Source: CAYMWF01 sp964394085 [NCBI: uncultured Gemmatimonadota bacterium] (GTDB lineage: Bacteria; GCA-2686955; CAYMWF01). Taken from it: a stretch of DNA of 27,996 nucleotides. Shown here in pieces: positions 1 through 8,879 of this stretch. Location: the NCBI GenBank assembly GCA_964394085.1, contig CAYMWF010000063.1, forward strand, positions 1 through 27,996, given 5' to 3'. Numbering within the stretch: position 1 is the first letter of the stretch; each line of letters opens with the position of its first letter. The notes under the pieces were generated by a model. That model did no database searches. It was not told the DNA's origin and saw only the letters and a list, made by a program, of their open reading frames with translations. Position numbers and translations under genes: made by a program.

Positions 1-945
<945 letters not shown>

Positions 946-1029
946 AAGTTTTACATCGAATAATCGATGATTTTTCAAAGTCATAAGGACCCGGTAACTC
1001 ACTTCACGCTTTGCACGCTATTATTTCGT

Positions 1030-1041
1030 TTTCAAAGAGCA
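1030..1041 (-). promoter_or_regulatory. boxA-like antitermination site in the rRNA leader
   Basis: The minus strand reads TGCTCTTTGAAA, close to the classical boxA (TGCTCTTTAACA) bound by NusB/S10 in rRNA leaders. It lies between promoter P2 and the 16S 5' end, where boxA is expected. A small hairpin (CATCGA / TCGATG, 954-969) sits about 9 nt before the mature 16S end. Confidence 0.7.
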
Positions 1042-1066
1042 GACCCGTTTTCGGGCCAACTTTATA

Positions 1067-1095
1067 ACTTTACTTTAAACTCGAATATGTGTCAA
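1067..1095 (-). promoter_or_regulatory. rRNA promoter P2 (sigma70-like)
   Basis: On the minus strand a perfect -35 TTGACA (1090-1095) is separated by 17 nt from a -10 TAAAGT (1067-1072). AT-rich DNA lies just upstream of the -35. It is followed by the boxA site and the 16S gene. Confidence 0.65.
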
Positions 1096-1145
1096 GGATT
1101 ATTTTAGCATTTTCTCTTGAAGCACATCAGTCTCAAGCGAGGGGC

Positions 1146-1199
1146 ATCATAACCAGGAGCAAATCTACAGTCAAGTAATAATTTCGAGAAAAAATTATT
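1146..1199 (-). promoter_or_regulatory. rRNA promoter P1 with UP-element-like AT palindrome
   Basis: On the minus strand TTGACT (1169-1174), a 17-nt spacer and TATGAT (1146-1151) form a second promoter about 79 bp upstream of P2. Immediately upstream of its -35 is an AT-only perfect 8-bp inverted repeat (AATAATTT 1177-1184 / AAATTATT 1192-1199), which resembles an UP element. It could instead be the weak terminator of the small gene at 1261-1569. Tandem P1/P2 promoters are typical of rRNA operons. Confidence 0.6.
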
Positions 1200-1260
1200 T
1201 CTTCAAAACAAGCCGTAAATGATGGATGAATGTTAATACTGGGTATGAATAATGTCAGGT

Positions 1261-1569
1261 TCAGATGAGAAAGAAATTCATATCGAATTCTGCTTCATCT
1301 CCGATCTGAACACTTTTAGTTGTCGAATAGAAGCCGGGTTTTTCGACCTCAAGAAAAAAAACATTGTTTCTGTTGATCAATAGCTCCAGTTCAAAGCTAC
1401 CCGGATGTACCTTCTCAGATTCTCCGTCGATCCGCATATCTGCGACAATCTTTTGCTGTTCATCCCTTGCTATCACTCTGAAGCCGTTCAGCATGCACCC
1501 GGTTACGGAGCTTCTGACGGTTCCTCTGATGCGAATTTTATTGGCAGTATGTGTTTTCATTCGTTTCAT
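1261..1569 (-). CDS. Small hypothetical protein, possible Ig-like/carboxypeptidase-regulatory-like fold
   Basis: A 102-residue reading frame on the same strand as the rRNA genes. I do not recognise a named family. The sequence alternates polar and hydrophobic residues as in a beta sandwich: an opening RIRGTV strand, a middle GSFELEL strand and a closing VEKPGFYSTTKSV strand. This is reminiscent of carboxypeptidase-regulatory-like or transthyretin-like domains that describe a modification to a parameter. No signal peptide or membrane segment is visible. The start is uncertain: ATGs lie at codons 1 and 4 and neither has a clear Shine-Dalgarno. The opposite-strand frames are shadows. The gene could be a remnant of a larger protein. 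Confidence 0.5.
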   Translation of the reverse strand: MKRMKTHTANKIRIRGTVRSSVTGCMLNGFRVIARDEQQKIVADMRIDGESEKVHPGSFELELLINRNNVFFLEVEKPGFYSTTKSVQIGDEAEFDMNFFLI

Positions 1570-1721
1570 GCAGAACAGCTAATGCAATTGGCATGCCCGT
1601 TTACATTAAAATCTCATTCATCATAAGTTGTTTATTTAGGTAGGGTTCGAAAGCCGAATATCGCTCACTGGAACTTCCGGAGCTGAAGATGCTTCAAATT
1701 GCGCACAAAACTGGGGTAAAT

Positions 1722-1796
1722 CACCCATACATTTGGGTGGATCGCCCAGGAGGCGCTTCGAATCCGGAAATCTGGGAAAGCACTCCGGAAATCTGG
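1722..1796 (+). repeat. Hairpin plus 13-bp direct repeat upstream of the PBP gene
   Basis: The 313-base gap 1570-1882 has no gene. It holds a hairpin (CACCC 1722-1726 / GGGTG 1735-1739) and two exact copies of TCCGGAAATCTGG (1763-1775 and 1784-1796), offset by 21 bp, or two helical turns. They end 10 bp before the putative -35 of the next promoter. A repeat with helical phasing so close to a promoter could bind a regulator, but there is no direct evidence. Confidence 0.5.
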
Positions 1797-1805
1797 ATTT
1801 TTTTC

Positions 1806-1835
1806 TTCACGATGGAACTGTTTCCGCGGTATAAT
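1806..1835 (+). promoter_or_regulatory. Predicted promoter of the class A PBP gene
   Basis: A consensus -10 TATAAT (1830-1835) is preceded at 18 nt by TTCACG (1806-1811), a 4/6 match to the -35 consensus. The predicted start point is about 40 nt before the ATG at 1883. Confidence 0.5.
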
Positions 1836-1882
1836 GTAACGTATCAAGCGAAATCGCTCGCCTGGATTCTACTGAAAGCAAT

Positions 1883-4009
1883 ATGGACAGAAAAACAGTA
1901 CTTCTCATCCTTCTTCCGGTCGCAGTCTCAATTACCATCGGAATCATTGGGTTTTACTATATTTTAGACGTCTACCGGAACGGATTACCAACAACGGAGC
2001 AAGTAACCGGGTATAAACCGGTTCAGACCTCAATTATTTACTCAACGGATGACATTCCTATCGCGGAATTTTTTCAAGAGGACAGAACGCTGATAACCAT
2101 CGGTGAAGCCCCCAGGCTTCTTAAATCTGCTTTTCTGGTGGTGGAAGATAAAGATTTCTATTCTCATTCAGGGATCGACCTGACGGGAATTACACGGGCG
2201 GTGCTGCGTAACATCCGCTCATCTGGTTCGCTGCAGGGCGGGAGTACCATAACTCAGCAACTGGCTCGAAATTCTTTCCTGACGATCGAACAGACCTTTT
2301 CTCGGAAATTCAAGGAGATCCTGCTTTCTTTCAAACTTGAGCGACTATACTCCAAGGATGAGATTCTTGAGATGTACATCAACCAGATCTACTTCGCTCA
2401 TGGCAGCTATGGAGTAGGTTCAGCATCCCGCAGATATTTCAACAAACCGGTCAGCCAATTAACATTGCCCGAATGCGCACTCCTTGCAGCTCTCCCGAAA
2501 GCGCCCAACTATTACTCACCGATTAAACACCCCGAAAGAGCCCTGCAACGCCGGAACCTTGTTTTGAGATTGATGCTCGATGCCGAGGAGATTTCCGGCG
2601 AAGAATACCGTGAGGCCCTTGATATGCCGCTTATCAGCGGTGAAGGGGAAGGCAATGCCCCCCCCGCTGGCGCGTATTTCATCGAAATGGTGAGAAGGGA
2701 AATTGCTGAAAGATATGGTAACGATACACTCTATAAAGAAGGGTTGCGAATATTTACGACACTCAATCTCGACTATCAGAAGAAGGCGGAAGCTGCAACG
2801 AGGCAGTTCATGCAATGGTTCGAGGAGGAACAGAAATATCCTGTCCGAAGAACTGAAGATGGTATCCGCAAGTTCCCTGTCGAGGAACCCGTTACCGATG
2901 ATCCGGACGAACCCCCCAAAGGCAGCATGGAGCAATATGTCCAGTGTGCGCTGGTAAGTATCGATCCGAGAAACGGCCACATTCTGACAATGGTCGGTGG
3001 ACGGGATTTCGAGACGAGTGAGTTCAATCGCGCCACACAGGCAAAAAGGCAGCCCGGCTCCGCTTTCAAACCGGTGCTTTATACCTCAGCTATCAGGAAA
3101 GGTTATACTCCTGCATCACTGATCAATGATGAACCTTTGAACCTGGAAGGGAAAGAGGGCGAAACCTGGAGCCCGGAAAACTACACCGAAAGGTTCTATG
3201 GACCGGTACGCCTGAGGGAGGCTCTGAGGTGGTCGAGAAATCTGGCGGCGATCAACCTGGGAATCAAGATAGGACTTCATAGAGTAGTGGATGAGGCGCG
3301 AACACTCGGCTATAAGGGAAATCTACCCAGGGTTCCTTCTCTCAGTATCGGATCGGGAGAAACGACTCTGACCGATTTGACTACCCTCTATTGCGTTTTT
3401 CCGAACATGGGGCTTAAAACGAATCGAGTGGCAATAAGAAGAATCGAAGACGGTAGAGGTCGGATTATTGAGCAGAATATGGCTTCCCGTGAGCAGGTTC
3501 TGACCGAGCAGGAAGCATATATCATGCACAGCATGCTCAAAACCGTTGTCGACAGCGGTACCGCGCAACGGATGCGCTGGACGCCGGGCATGGGACGTCC
3601 GGTTGCAGGAAAAACGGGAACAACCAACGACTTCAGGGATGCCTGGTTCATAGGTTACACCCCGGATATCGTTACGGGAGTCTGGGTAGGGTTCGATGAC
3701 AACGGTTCTCTCGGTCGCAAGAACAGCGGAACAACCGTTGCCGTTCCATACTGGACCGAATACATGAAACGGCTTTTCGAACAGATGCCGGTGACTGAAT
3801 TCAAACACCCCAAAGGTATTCTAACCCGGAAAATATGCGAGATAACAGGGCTGCTCGCATGTCCCACCTGTCCAGCCGACCTGGATGAAGAATTCATCCA
3901 GAACACCAGACCCCGCAAAATATGCACTCTCCACGTGGAAGAAGAATTACTTGAATCAAATTCTTCCGGAGAGGGTATGACTCTCGATGATTTAGGTCTT
4001 GATCTCTGA
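1883..4009 (+). CDS. mrcA: Class A penicillin-binding protein (PBP1A type): transglycosylase and transpeptidase
   Basis: A bifunctional peptidoglycan synthase of 708 residues, of normal length for PBP1A. It has an N-terminal membrane anchor (residues about 5-30) and then a periplasmic GT51 glycosyltransferase domain: EDKDFYSHSG with catalytic Glu88, GGSTITQQLARN (119-130), and the conserved block ending in ALPKAPNYYSP. The penicillin-binding transpeptidase domain follows with SAFK (nucleophile Ser393, Lys396), SRN (451-453) and KTGT (577-580). The C-terminal tail has the Cys-rich ICEITGLLACPTC segment seen in many PBP1A proteins outside Proteobacteria. It polymerises lipid II and crosslinks stem peptides. 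Transcription probably starts at the TATAAT promoter just upstream. The gene appears intact and monocistronic. The Shine-Dalgarno before 1883 is weak (GAAAG). Confidence 0.95.
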   Translation: MDRKTVLLILLPVAVSITIGIIGFYYILDVYRNGLPTTEQVTGYKPVQTSIIYSTDDIPIAEFFQEDRTLITIGEAPRLLKSAFLVVEDKDFYSHSGIDLTGITRAVLRNIRSSGSLQGGSTITQQLARNSFLTIEQTFSRKFKEILLSFKLERLYSKDEILEMYINQIYFAHGSYGVGSASRRYFNKPVSQLTLPECALLAALPKAPNYYSPIKHPERALQRRNLVLRLMLDAEEISGEEYREALDMPLISGEGEGNAPPAGAYFIEMVRREIAERYGNDTLYKEGLRIFTTLNLDYQKKAEAATRQFMQWFEEEQKYPVRRTEDGIRKFPVEEPVTDDPDEPPKGSMEQYVQCALVSIDPRNGHILTMVGGRDFETSEFNRATQAKRQPGSAFKPVLYTSAIRKGYTPASLINDEPLNLEGKEGETWSPENYTERFYGPVRLREALRWSRNLAAINLGIKIGLHRVVDEARTLGYKGNLPRVPSLSIGSGETTLTDLTTLYCVFPNMGLKTNRVAIRRIEDGRGRIIEQNMASREQVLTEQEAYIMHSMLKTVVDSGTAQRMRWTPGMGRPVAGKTGTTNDFRDAWFIGYTPDIVTGVWVGFDDNGSLGRKNSGTTVAVPYWTEYMKRLFEQMPVTEFKHPKGILTRKICEITGLLACPTCPADLDEEFIQNTRPRKICTLHVEEELLESNSSGEGMTLDDLGLDL

Positions 4010-4163
4010 ACCTTGGATTTACTCCACCAGAAGCTGACAAGATGAACACAACGGATTCCGGGGCAAAGATGGCCGGATTACCTGCCATCCGCTGAAAAAA
4101 ATACTGTAACCGAACATGCAGTTCATTTCCGGAATTTCAAAGAAAGAATAATTTCGGGCATTC

Positions 4164-4192
4164 TTGACTTGGAATGGATGCTCCGATACTAT
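4164..4192 (+). promoter_or_regulatory. Strong predicted promoter upstream of the propeller protein gene
   Basis: TTGACT (4164-4169), an exact 17-nt spacer and TACTAT (4187-4192). It would give a 5' leader of about 130 nt before the ATG at 4331. The rest of the 321-base gap 4010-4330 holds no convincing gene; a short TCCGG/CCGGA inverted repeat near 4056-4076 lacks a T run and is not a clear terminator. Confidence 0.6.
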
Positions 4193-4330
4193 TCCACTGG
4201 TTTCCCGAACGGGGTGACGAAAAATCAGCCATTCTTTGCTGGATGTATTGATTTGTCAGCCTGCGAGGAGAATCCGTACCTGATTTCGGGTTATTCTTCG
4301 TCCGGAGCGGGATGATACGGGGAAGGTAGG

Positions 4331-6463
4331 ATGAAACGCGCTTTAGTTCTTGTCTTTCTTTGTATGATATGTCGAATTCAGATCCTCCACGCCGATAATT
4401 CACCGAACTGGACGCCACCCGATATCGAATGGTCGGCAACCTTCGGTGGAAGTTCATCGGATGTAGGGAAATCTGCTTTATCAACGACGGATAACGGATA
4501 TGTTTTTACTGGATATACAAGGTCTTTCGGCGCCGGGAATGATGATCTCTGGATTCTGAAAACCAATGCGGATGGAGTAAAACTCTGGGATCGTACTTAC
4601 GGTGGAGAAACTGCATCGGAGTACGGGAATGCTATCATTTCTCTTGAGGACAATGGGCTTGCGGTAGCGGGATATACCGGTTCATACGGAGCGGGTCAAT
4701 ATGATTACTGGCTCGTAAGAACAGACCTTTACGGCATACCCCTTTTCAAACGCACATTTGGAGATCACGGGAACGACTATTCATTCGATCTCGTCGCTAC
4801 ACCTGACCGTGGCTTTGCTCTGATAGGATACACCAATTCCTTCGGTCCAGGTGACAACGACATCTGGCTTGTAAAGACCGATTCCCTGGGCAACGAGATA
4901 TGGTCTGAAACATACGGCGGTGAATCACACGATGAGGGGTACAGCATAATTCAGACATCGGACGGCAACTTCGTCTTCACCGGCAGCACAAGGTCCTTCG
5001 GTTCCGGAGGAGCTGATCTCTGGATGGTCTGCACGGATTCACTCGGAAATGAGATCTGGTCACGAACCTATGGCGGGGAATCGATCGAGTACGGTTTCGA
5101 CCTGCTTGAAACGGATAACCATGATTTTCTGCTCACAGGATATACGATGTCCTATGGAGCCGGAGCTTCGGATGTCTGGGTCATCAGGACGGATCTCCTG
5201 GGGAATGAAATCTGGAATCGGACTTTCGGTGGATCGAATCACGATTATGGATACTCCGCTCATCAGACCGGTGACGGGGGATTCTGCATTGCAGGATATA
5301 CAAGATCCTCAGGTACGGGTAACGACGATGTCTGGTTGATCAGGATCGACGAGTCCGGGAACGTAATCTGGAGTCTTTCTCAAGGGGGGTCCGAAAACGA
5401 CAGAGGGTTCGCAATATGCAACGGAATATCCGACGGTTTCGTCACCGTCGGTTCAACAAGATCTTTCGGCCAGGGTTCTTCAGACATGTGGATTATCAAA
5501 ACAGACCCTGATCCGGAACTCGAAATCGCACTATTGTCGCCTGCGTATGGAGATTCGATCGAGGAATTCCCAACACTGTTCGACTGGCAGGATGCTCCGT
5601 TCCAATCTTCCGGAACTTATACATTGAGGATCAGCGCTGATTCACTTTTCAACAACCCGCTGCTGTTCGAGAACATCGAGGAAAGCACATTTTCGTTAAC
5701 GGATTCTCTTGAAATGTATTCATGGTTTTTCTGGGATGTAATCGCATACGAGGAGGGCACACAGGATCCAATCCACTCTGATTTTTCCCTTTTCTATACA
5801 TATTTCGATTACGGGAGGTGGCACCTTACTGAAGCCCGCGCTTTCGATGGCGATATACCGGAACCGGGCATCGACGACGACGATTACGTGCTCCTTACTT
5901 TCGACAGACGGACAGACAAACCGGAGGTGTCGGCCTTAAATATCGATACAGTCTTTGAACTCAGTAACAAGCATTCATGGCTGGACGGACTCGGACAGCT
6001 TGGTCAGTTCGAATGGAACACATCCGGAGACAAAGCACTGGTGAACCTGAGCGTTGCCGCCATGCCGCCGACAGTGGCGGTAGGCGACACAATATCACCA
6101 AACTATTTTGAGATGTCCGATTCACCGGCTGTTATCACGGGCTCCTTTTCCCCACCCGGATCTACTCCCCGGGAAACCGGAATCACATCCTTCCCGAAGC
6201 TGGCAATCGGCGGAGTTTCTCCGAATCCCTTCAATCCGGTCACTCGAATCGACTACCATGTTCCGGAGAAGGGCCGGGTTAGACTCGTGATTCACGATCT
6301 GGCCGGCCGCCAAATCACCGTGCTGGTCGACGGGGTTCAAGATACGGGTAACCATTCCGCTGAGCTTGATGCATCCGCCATGAGCTCGGGCGTTTATTTC
6401 TGCCGGCTCGGGATGCCGTCACAAGGAGCCTGGGTCTGTAAAAAAATCGTCCTGGTCAAATAA
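4331..6463 (+). CDS. Secreted seven-repeat beta-propeller-like protein with C-terminal FlgD-like/T9SS-type module
   Basis: A 710-residue exported protein. A signal peptide (residues 1-21, ending LHA) is followed by seven repeats of 52-53 residues. Their starts, marked by T[FY]GG or a variant, are at 37, 89, 142, 194, 246, 298 and 350. Each carries the pattern GY[ST].SF/YGAG.xDxW[IVL]..TD..GN.IW. Seven such units suggest a closed seven-bladed propeller. An Ig-like linker region (about 400-620) precedes an 87-residue C-terminal module with SPNPFNP, a strand reading VRLVIHDLAGR and the terminal SSGVYFCRL...IVLVK. That module type is used for secretion and surface anchoring in FCB bacteria. Ligand and role are unknown; an extracellular binding protein is the safest reading. 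The start has a nearby purine-rich GGAAGGTAGG. It ends in TAA. Confidence 0.88.
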   Translation: MKRALVLVFLCMICRIQILHADNSPNWTPPDIEWSATFGGSSSDVGKSALSTTDNGYVFTGYTRSFGAGNDDLWILKTNADGVKLWDRTYGGETASEYGNAIISLEDNGLAVAGYTGSYGAGQYDYWLVRTDLYGIPLFKRTFGDHGNDYSFDLVATPDRGFALIGYTNSFGPGDNDIWLVKTDSLGNEIWSETYGGESHDEGYSIIQTSDGNFVFTGSTRSFGSGGADLWMVCTDSLGNEIWSRTYGGESIEYGFDLLETDNHDFLLTGYTMSYGAGASDVWVIRTDLLGNEIWNRTFGGSNHDYGYSAHQTGDGGFCIAGYTRSSGTGNDDVWLIRIDESGNVIWSLSQGGSENDRGFAICNGISDGFVTVGSTRSFGQGSSDMWIIKTDPDPELEIALLSPAYGDSIEEFPTLFDWQDAPFQSSGTYTLRISADSLFNNPLLFENIEESTFSLTDSLEMYSWFFWDVIAYEEGTQDPIHSDFSLFYTYFDYGRWHLTEARAFDGDIPEPGIDDDDYVLLTFDRRTDKPEVSALNIDTVFELSNKHSWLDGLGQLGQFEWNTSGDKALVNLSVAAMPPTVAVGDTISPNYFEMSDSPAVITGSFSPPGSTPRETGITSFPKLAIGGVSPNPFNPVTRIDYHVPEKGRVRLVIHDLAGRQITVLVDGVQDTGNHSAELDASAMSSGVYFCRLGMPSQGAWVCKKIVLVK
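4439..5533 (+). repeat. Seven in-frame tandem repeats (about 156 bp each) encoding propeller blades
   Basis: Units begin at codons 37, 89, 142, 194, 246, 298 and 350 of the 4331 gene, so six unit lengths are 156 bp and one is 159 bp. The repeats are much less alike in DNA than in protein. This indicates an old, selected propeller array rather than a recent expansion. The last unit (SQGG start) is the most diverged, as is common for the closing blade. Confidence 0.85.
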
Positions 6464-6607
6464 GCCGCCGGATTATTAACCTCGGTTGCATTCCGAGATT
6501 TCCGAGATAGAAAGCCAGGTCCCGATCAATGAAAAAACCGATATCGAATTATCCCTCACTTGTGGATTTCCGAAAAAGACACCTAATGTGAAAAACGGAG
6601 AAACCGA

Positions 6608-7708
6608 ATGACGAGAGAACAGGCAAGCAAAGACAGCATAGAGTTGATAAGAGAATTCAGCGAGATAGACGGGATCCCGGGATTCGAGTCGGAAGTCGCC
6701 TCTCTATTCGGCGAATATATGAAGAAATACGGGGCTGATGTTGATCGCGACTATATGGGAAATGTCACAGGAACCCTCGCAGGCGGAAAAAAGAAACCTC
6801 GTATCATGCTTACCGCCCACATGGACGAGATTGGAATGGTGGTCCAATCGATCAACGATGACGGTCTTCTGAATTTTATTGTTCACGGATCATGGTGGTA
6901 TCGGCTGATGCTTCAGCAACCGGTAACTGTAAAGACAGGCTCCGGTCCGATTCCTGGAATCATAAGTTCAACCTCTTCGTATTTCAGGGGTAACGAGCTT
7001 GAGCGTTTCGAATCGAAGAGATCGATGTACATAGATGTCGGAGCATCGAGCAGGCGGCAGGCAATGGATAAACTCGGTATTCAGCCGGGCGACCCGATCT
7101 CCCTGGACTCGAAGTTTCGCCAAATGAGTAATCCCGAACTGTATACCGGGAAGGCTTTCGACGATCGTATCGGTCTTGCCGCAATTATCGATACGATTCG
7201 CAAGCTATCGGAAACCGATCACCCAAATACCATCATCGCCACAGCCACAGTCCAGGAGGAGGTGGGAGGAAGGGGGGCGGCGGCTGCCGCGGAATTCTGC
7301 AATCCCGATATCGCTCTCGTGATTGAAGGACCTCCCGCTGATGATATCCCTCTCGAAAAGAATATCTCACAGTGCATCCTGGGCAACGGCGCGCACATCC
7401 GCCGGCTCGAGCCGGGGATGATAGGAAATGCCGGGCTGCACCGTTTCGTCCTTAAAACCGCCAGAGAGATGAAAATTCGATTCCAGGAAGCCGTCAGCCC
7501 TATCGGCGGCACCGACGGCGCCGTGATCCATAAGTCGAGATTCGGCATACCCGCTCTCATGCTCGGAGTGCCGGTGAGATATGCTCATGCCCATCACGGC
7601 ATGTTCAACATCGGCGATTATACCGAGATCGTCCATTTACTCGTCGAGGTGCTGAAAAGGCTGGATTCGTCAGTGATGGAAATGGTCCGGGATAATCCTT
7701 ACGGCTGA
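6608..7708 (+). CDS. M42 family metallo-aminopeptidase / endoglucanase-type hydrolase
   Basis: A 366-residue cytosolic di-metal aminopeptidase of the M42 (FrvX/YsdC/PepA) family, expected to remove N-terminal residues from peptides. Metal and catalytic motifs are in place: TAHMDEIG (His71, Asp73), AFDDRIG (Asp185), QEEVGGRG (Glu217-Glu218), IEGPP (Glu240, where many members use Asp) and a C-terminal YAHAHHG supplying the last His. GGTDGA (300-305) is also typical. Length matches the family. The start is supported by GGAG at 6597-6600, seven bases before the ATG. A possible weak promoter (TTGTGG, 18 nt, TAATGT) lies in the 144-base gap before it, after a short CTCGG/CCGAG hairpin at 6481-6497. 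It converges with the oxidoreductase gene at 7736. Confidence 0.93.
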   Translation: MTREQASKDSIELIREFSEIDGIPGFESEVASLFGEYMKKYGADVDRDYMGNVTGTLAGGKKKPRIMLTAHMDEIGMVVQSINDDGLLNFIVHGSWWYRLMLQQPVTVKTGSGPIPGIISSTSSYFRGNELERFESKRSMYIDVGASSRRQAMDKLGIQPGDPISLDSKFRQMSNPELYTGKAFDDRIGLAAIIDTIRKLSETDHPNTIIATATVQEEVGGRGAAAAAEFCNPDIALVIEGPPADDIPLEKNISQCILGNGAHIRRLEPGMIGNAGLHRFVLKTAREMKIRFQEAVSPIGGTDGAVIHKSRFGIPALMLGVPVRYAHAHHGMFNIGDYTEIVHLLVEVLKRLDSSVMEMVRDNPYG

Positions 7709-7735
7709 TCGACCCGGTGAGGGGCGGATGGCACA

Positions 7736-8848
7736 TCATAAAAATGAGCAATGTGTTTCCCCGGACGTCAGGCATCCGCAGCAGCCCGTGCAGTCTGCGG
7801 TTTCTTTTTCACCCCGCATCCATCTCAACGGTAGATCAGGCTCCCTTATCAGCGGCCTGCACAAAGACAAGAGATCCGTGTCTTCCCGATCAAGGAGACG
7901 ATTCATCACCCCAAGAGACCTGATACCCCCCACAAGCATTACGGGGACTGACAGCATCTTCTTAAAAACACGGGACCAGGATGAGAAGTATGCTTCCCCC
8001 TTATCGATACTCCGGACCGAGCCCCTTTGTCTGGTCGACCAGGGCGTGCCGCCCGATACCTCTATGGCCCTGACCCCGAGAGAAACGGCCTCTCGGCAGA
8101 TTGAGATCGAGTCGGAGGGATCGAGCCCCCCGGGGGAGAAGTCAGAACAATTTATTTTCATGACCACCGGATAGTCGCTCCCGGCCCGATCTCGAATGGC
8201 GCACAATACCTCCCTCAGAAAACGTCCTCTCCGTTCAAGCTCGAACCCGCCCCACTCATCCTCCCGCCGGTTCAAGGCATGGGACAGCGTCTGGCTGATG
8301 AAGAAACCATGAGCAGCATGGACCTGGACACCGTCGAATCCTGCGTCCCTTGCCCGGGCGGCGGCGTCACCGAATGCGGAGGCCATTCTCCGCAGTTCCC
8401 GGAAATCGGGCTCCTCAGGCTCAATGCCATCGGGCACAATCCGGTCGACTCTGGTTTTCCGTTTCACCGATTCATCCGGGCCGGGCATCCATATCACGGG
8501 AGCGGAAGCGGACACTTCCTTGCTGATTCGGCAACCGGCAGAAGAAATCTGGGAAATGATCGGGAGTCCGGGACGGATTTTTTTCACAGCCGCAACAATC
8601 GCTTTAAGAGGTTTGATATGCCGGTCGCTGAAAATGCCGGTTTGACGAAGATTCGTCCTGCCCTCGGGGAGAACGGCCATGTGTCCCGTTATGATCATCC
8701 CAGACCCACCCAGGGCGAGGCACCGGTACATTTCTACAGCTTCAGGACCGAGGGAACCATCCGGCTTCGCCAACCGTTCCGCGGTAGCGGATCGAACAAT
8801 CCGGTTTTCGAGGGTCCATGGTTCCAGGAGGAACGGTTCGAACAACAT
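7736..8848 (-). CDS. Old yellow enzyme family NAD(P)H:flavin oxidoreductase (TIM barrel only) with C-terminal Cys cluster
   Basis: A 370-residue FMN TIM-barrel oxidoreductase of the OYE / 2,4-dienoyl-CoA reductase group. The barrel start (LFEPFLLEPWTLENRIVRSA), the QVHAAHGFFISQTLS block (substrate-anion histidines 177 and 180) and RREDEWGG are characteristic. The protein ends with a compact cysteine group (Cys353, 356, 357, 359, 367). It sits where larger relatives bind a 4Fe-4S cluster, but the FAD/NAD domain that follows in those relatives is missing. It therefore probably takes electrons from a separate donor or directly from NAD(P)H. The substrate is unknown; enoates or enoyl-CoA are likely. 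GGAG lies about nine bases before the ATG. It is 31 bases downstream of the ABC gene and probably cotranscribed with it. Confidence 0.88.
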   Translation of the reverse strand: MLFEPFLLEPWTLENRIVRSATAERLAKPDGSLGPEAVEMYRCLALGGSGMIITGHMAVLPEGRTNLRQTGIFSDRHIKPLKAIVAAVKKIRPGLPIISQISSAGCRISKEVSASAPVIWMPGPDESVKRKTRVDRIVPDGIEPEEPDFRELRRMASAFGDAAARARDAGFDGVQVHAAHGFFISQTLSHALNRREDEWGGFELERRGRFLREVLCAIRDRAGSDYPVVMKINCSDFSPGGLDPSDSISICREAVSLGVRAIEVSGGTPWSTRQRGSVRSIDKGEAYFSSWSRVFKKMLSVPVMLVGGIRSLGVMNRLLDREDTDLLSLCRPLIREPDLPLRWMRGEKETADCTGCCGCLTSGETHCSFL

Positions 8849-8879
8849 CCGTTATTTCTCCGGGTTTTTCAGTTCACCA

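Noticed and set aside
3843-3942. C-terminal cysteines of the PBP as a novel metal site
   Set aside because: Similar ICxxTGLLAxxxC tails are common in PBP1A proteins of many phyla.
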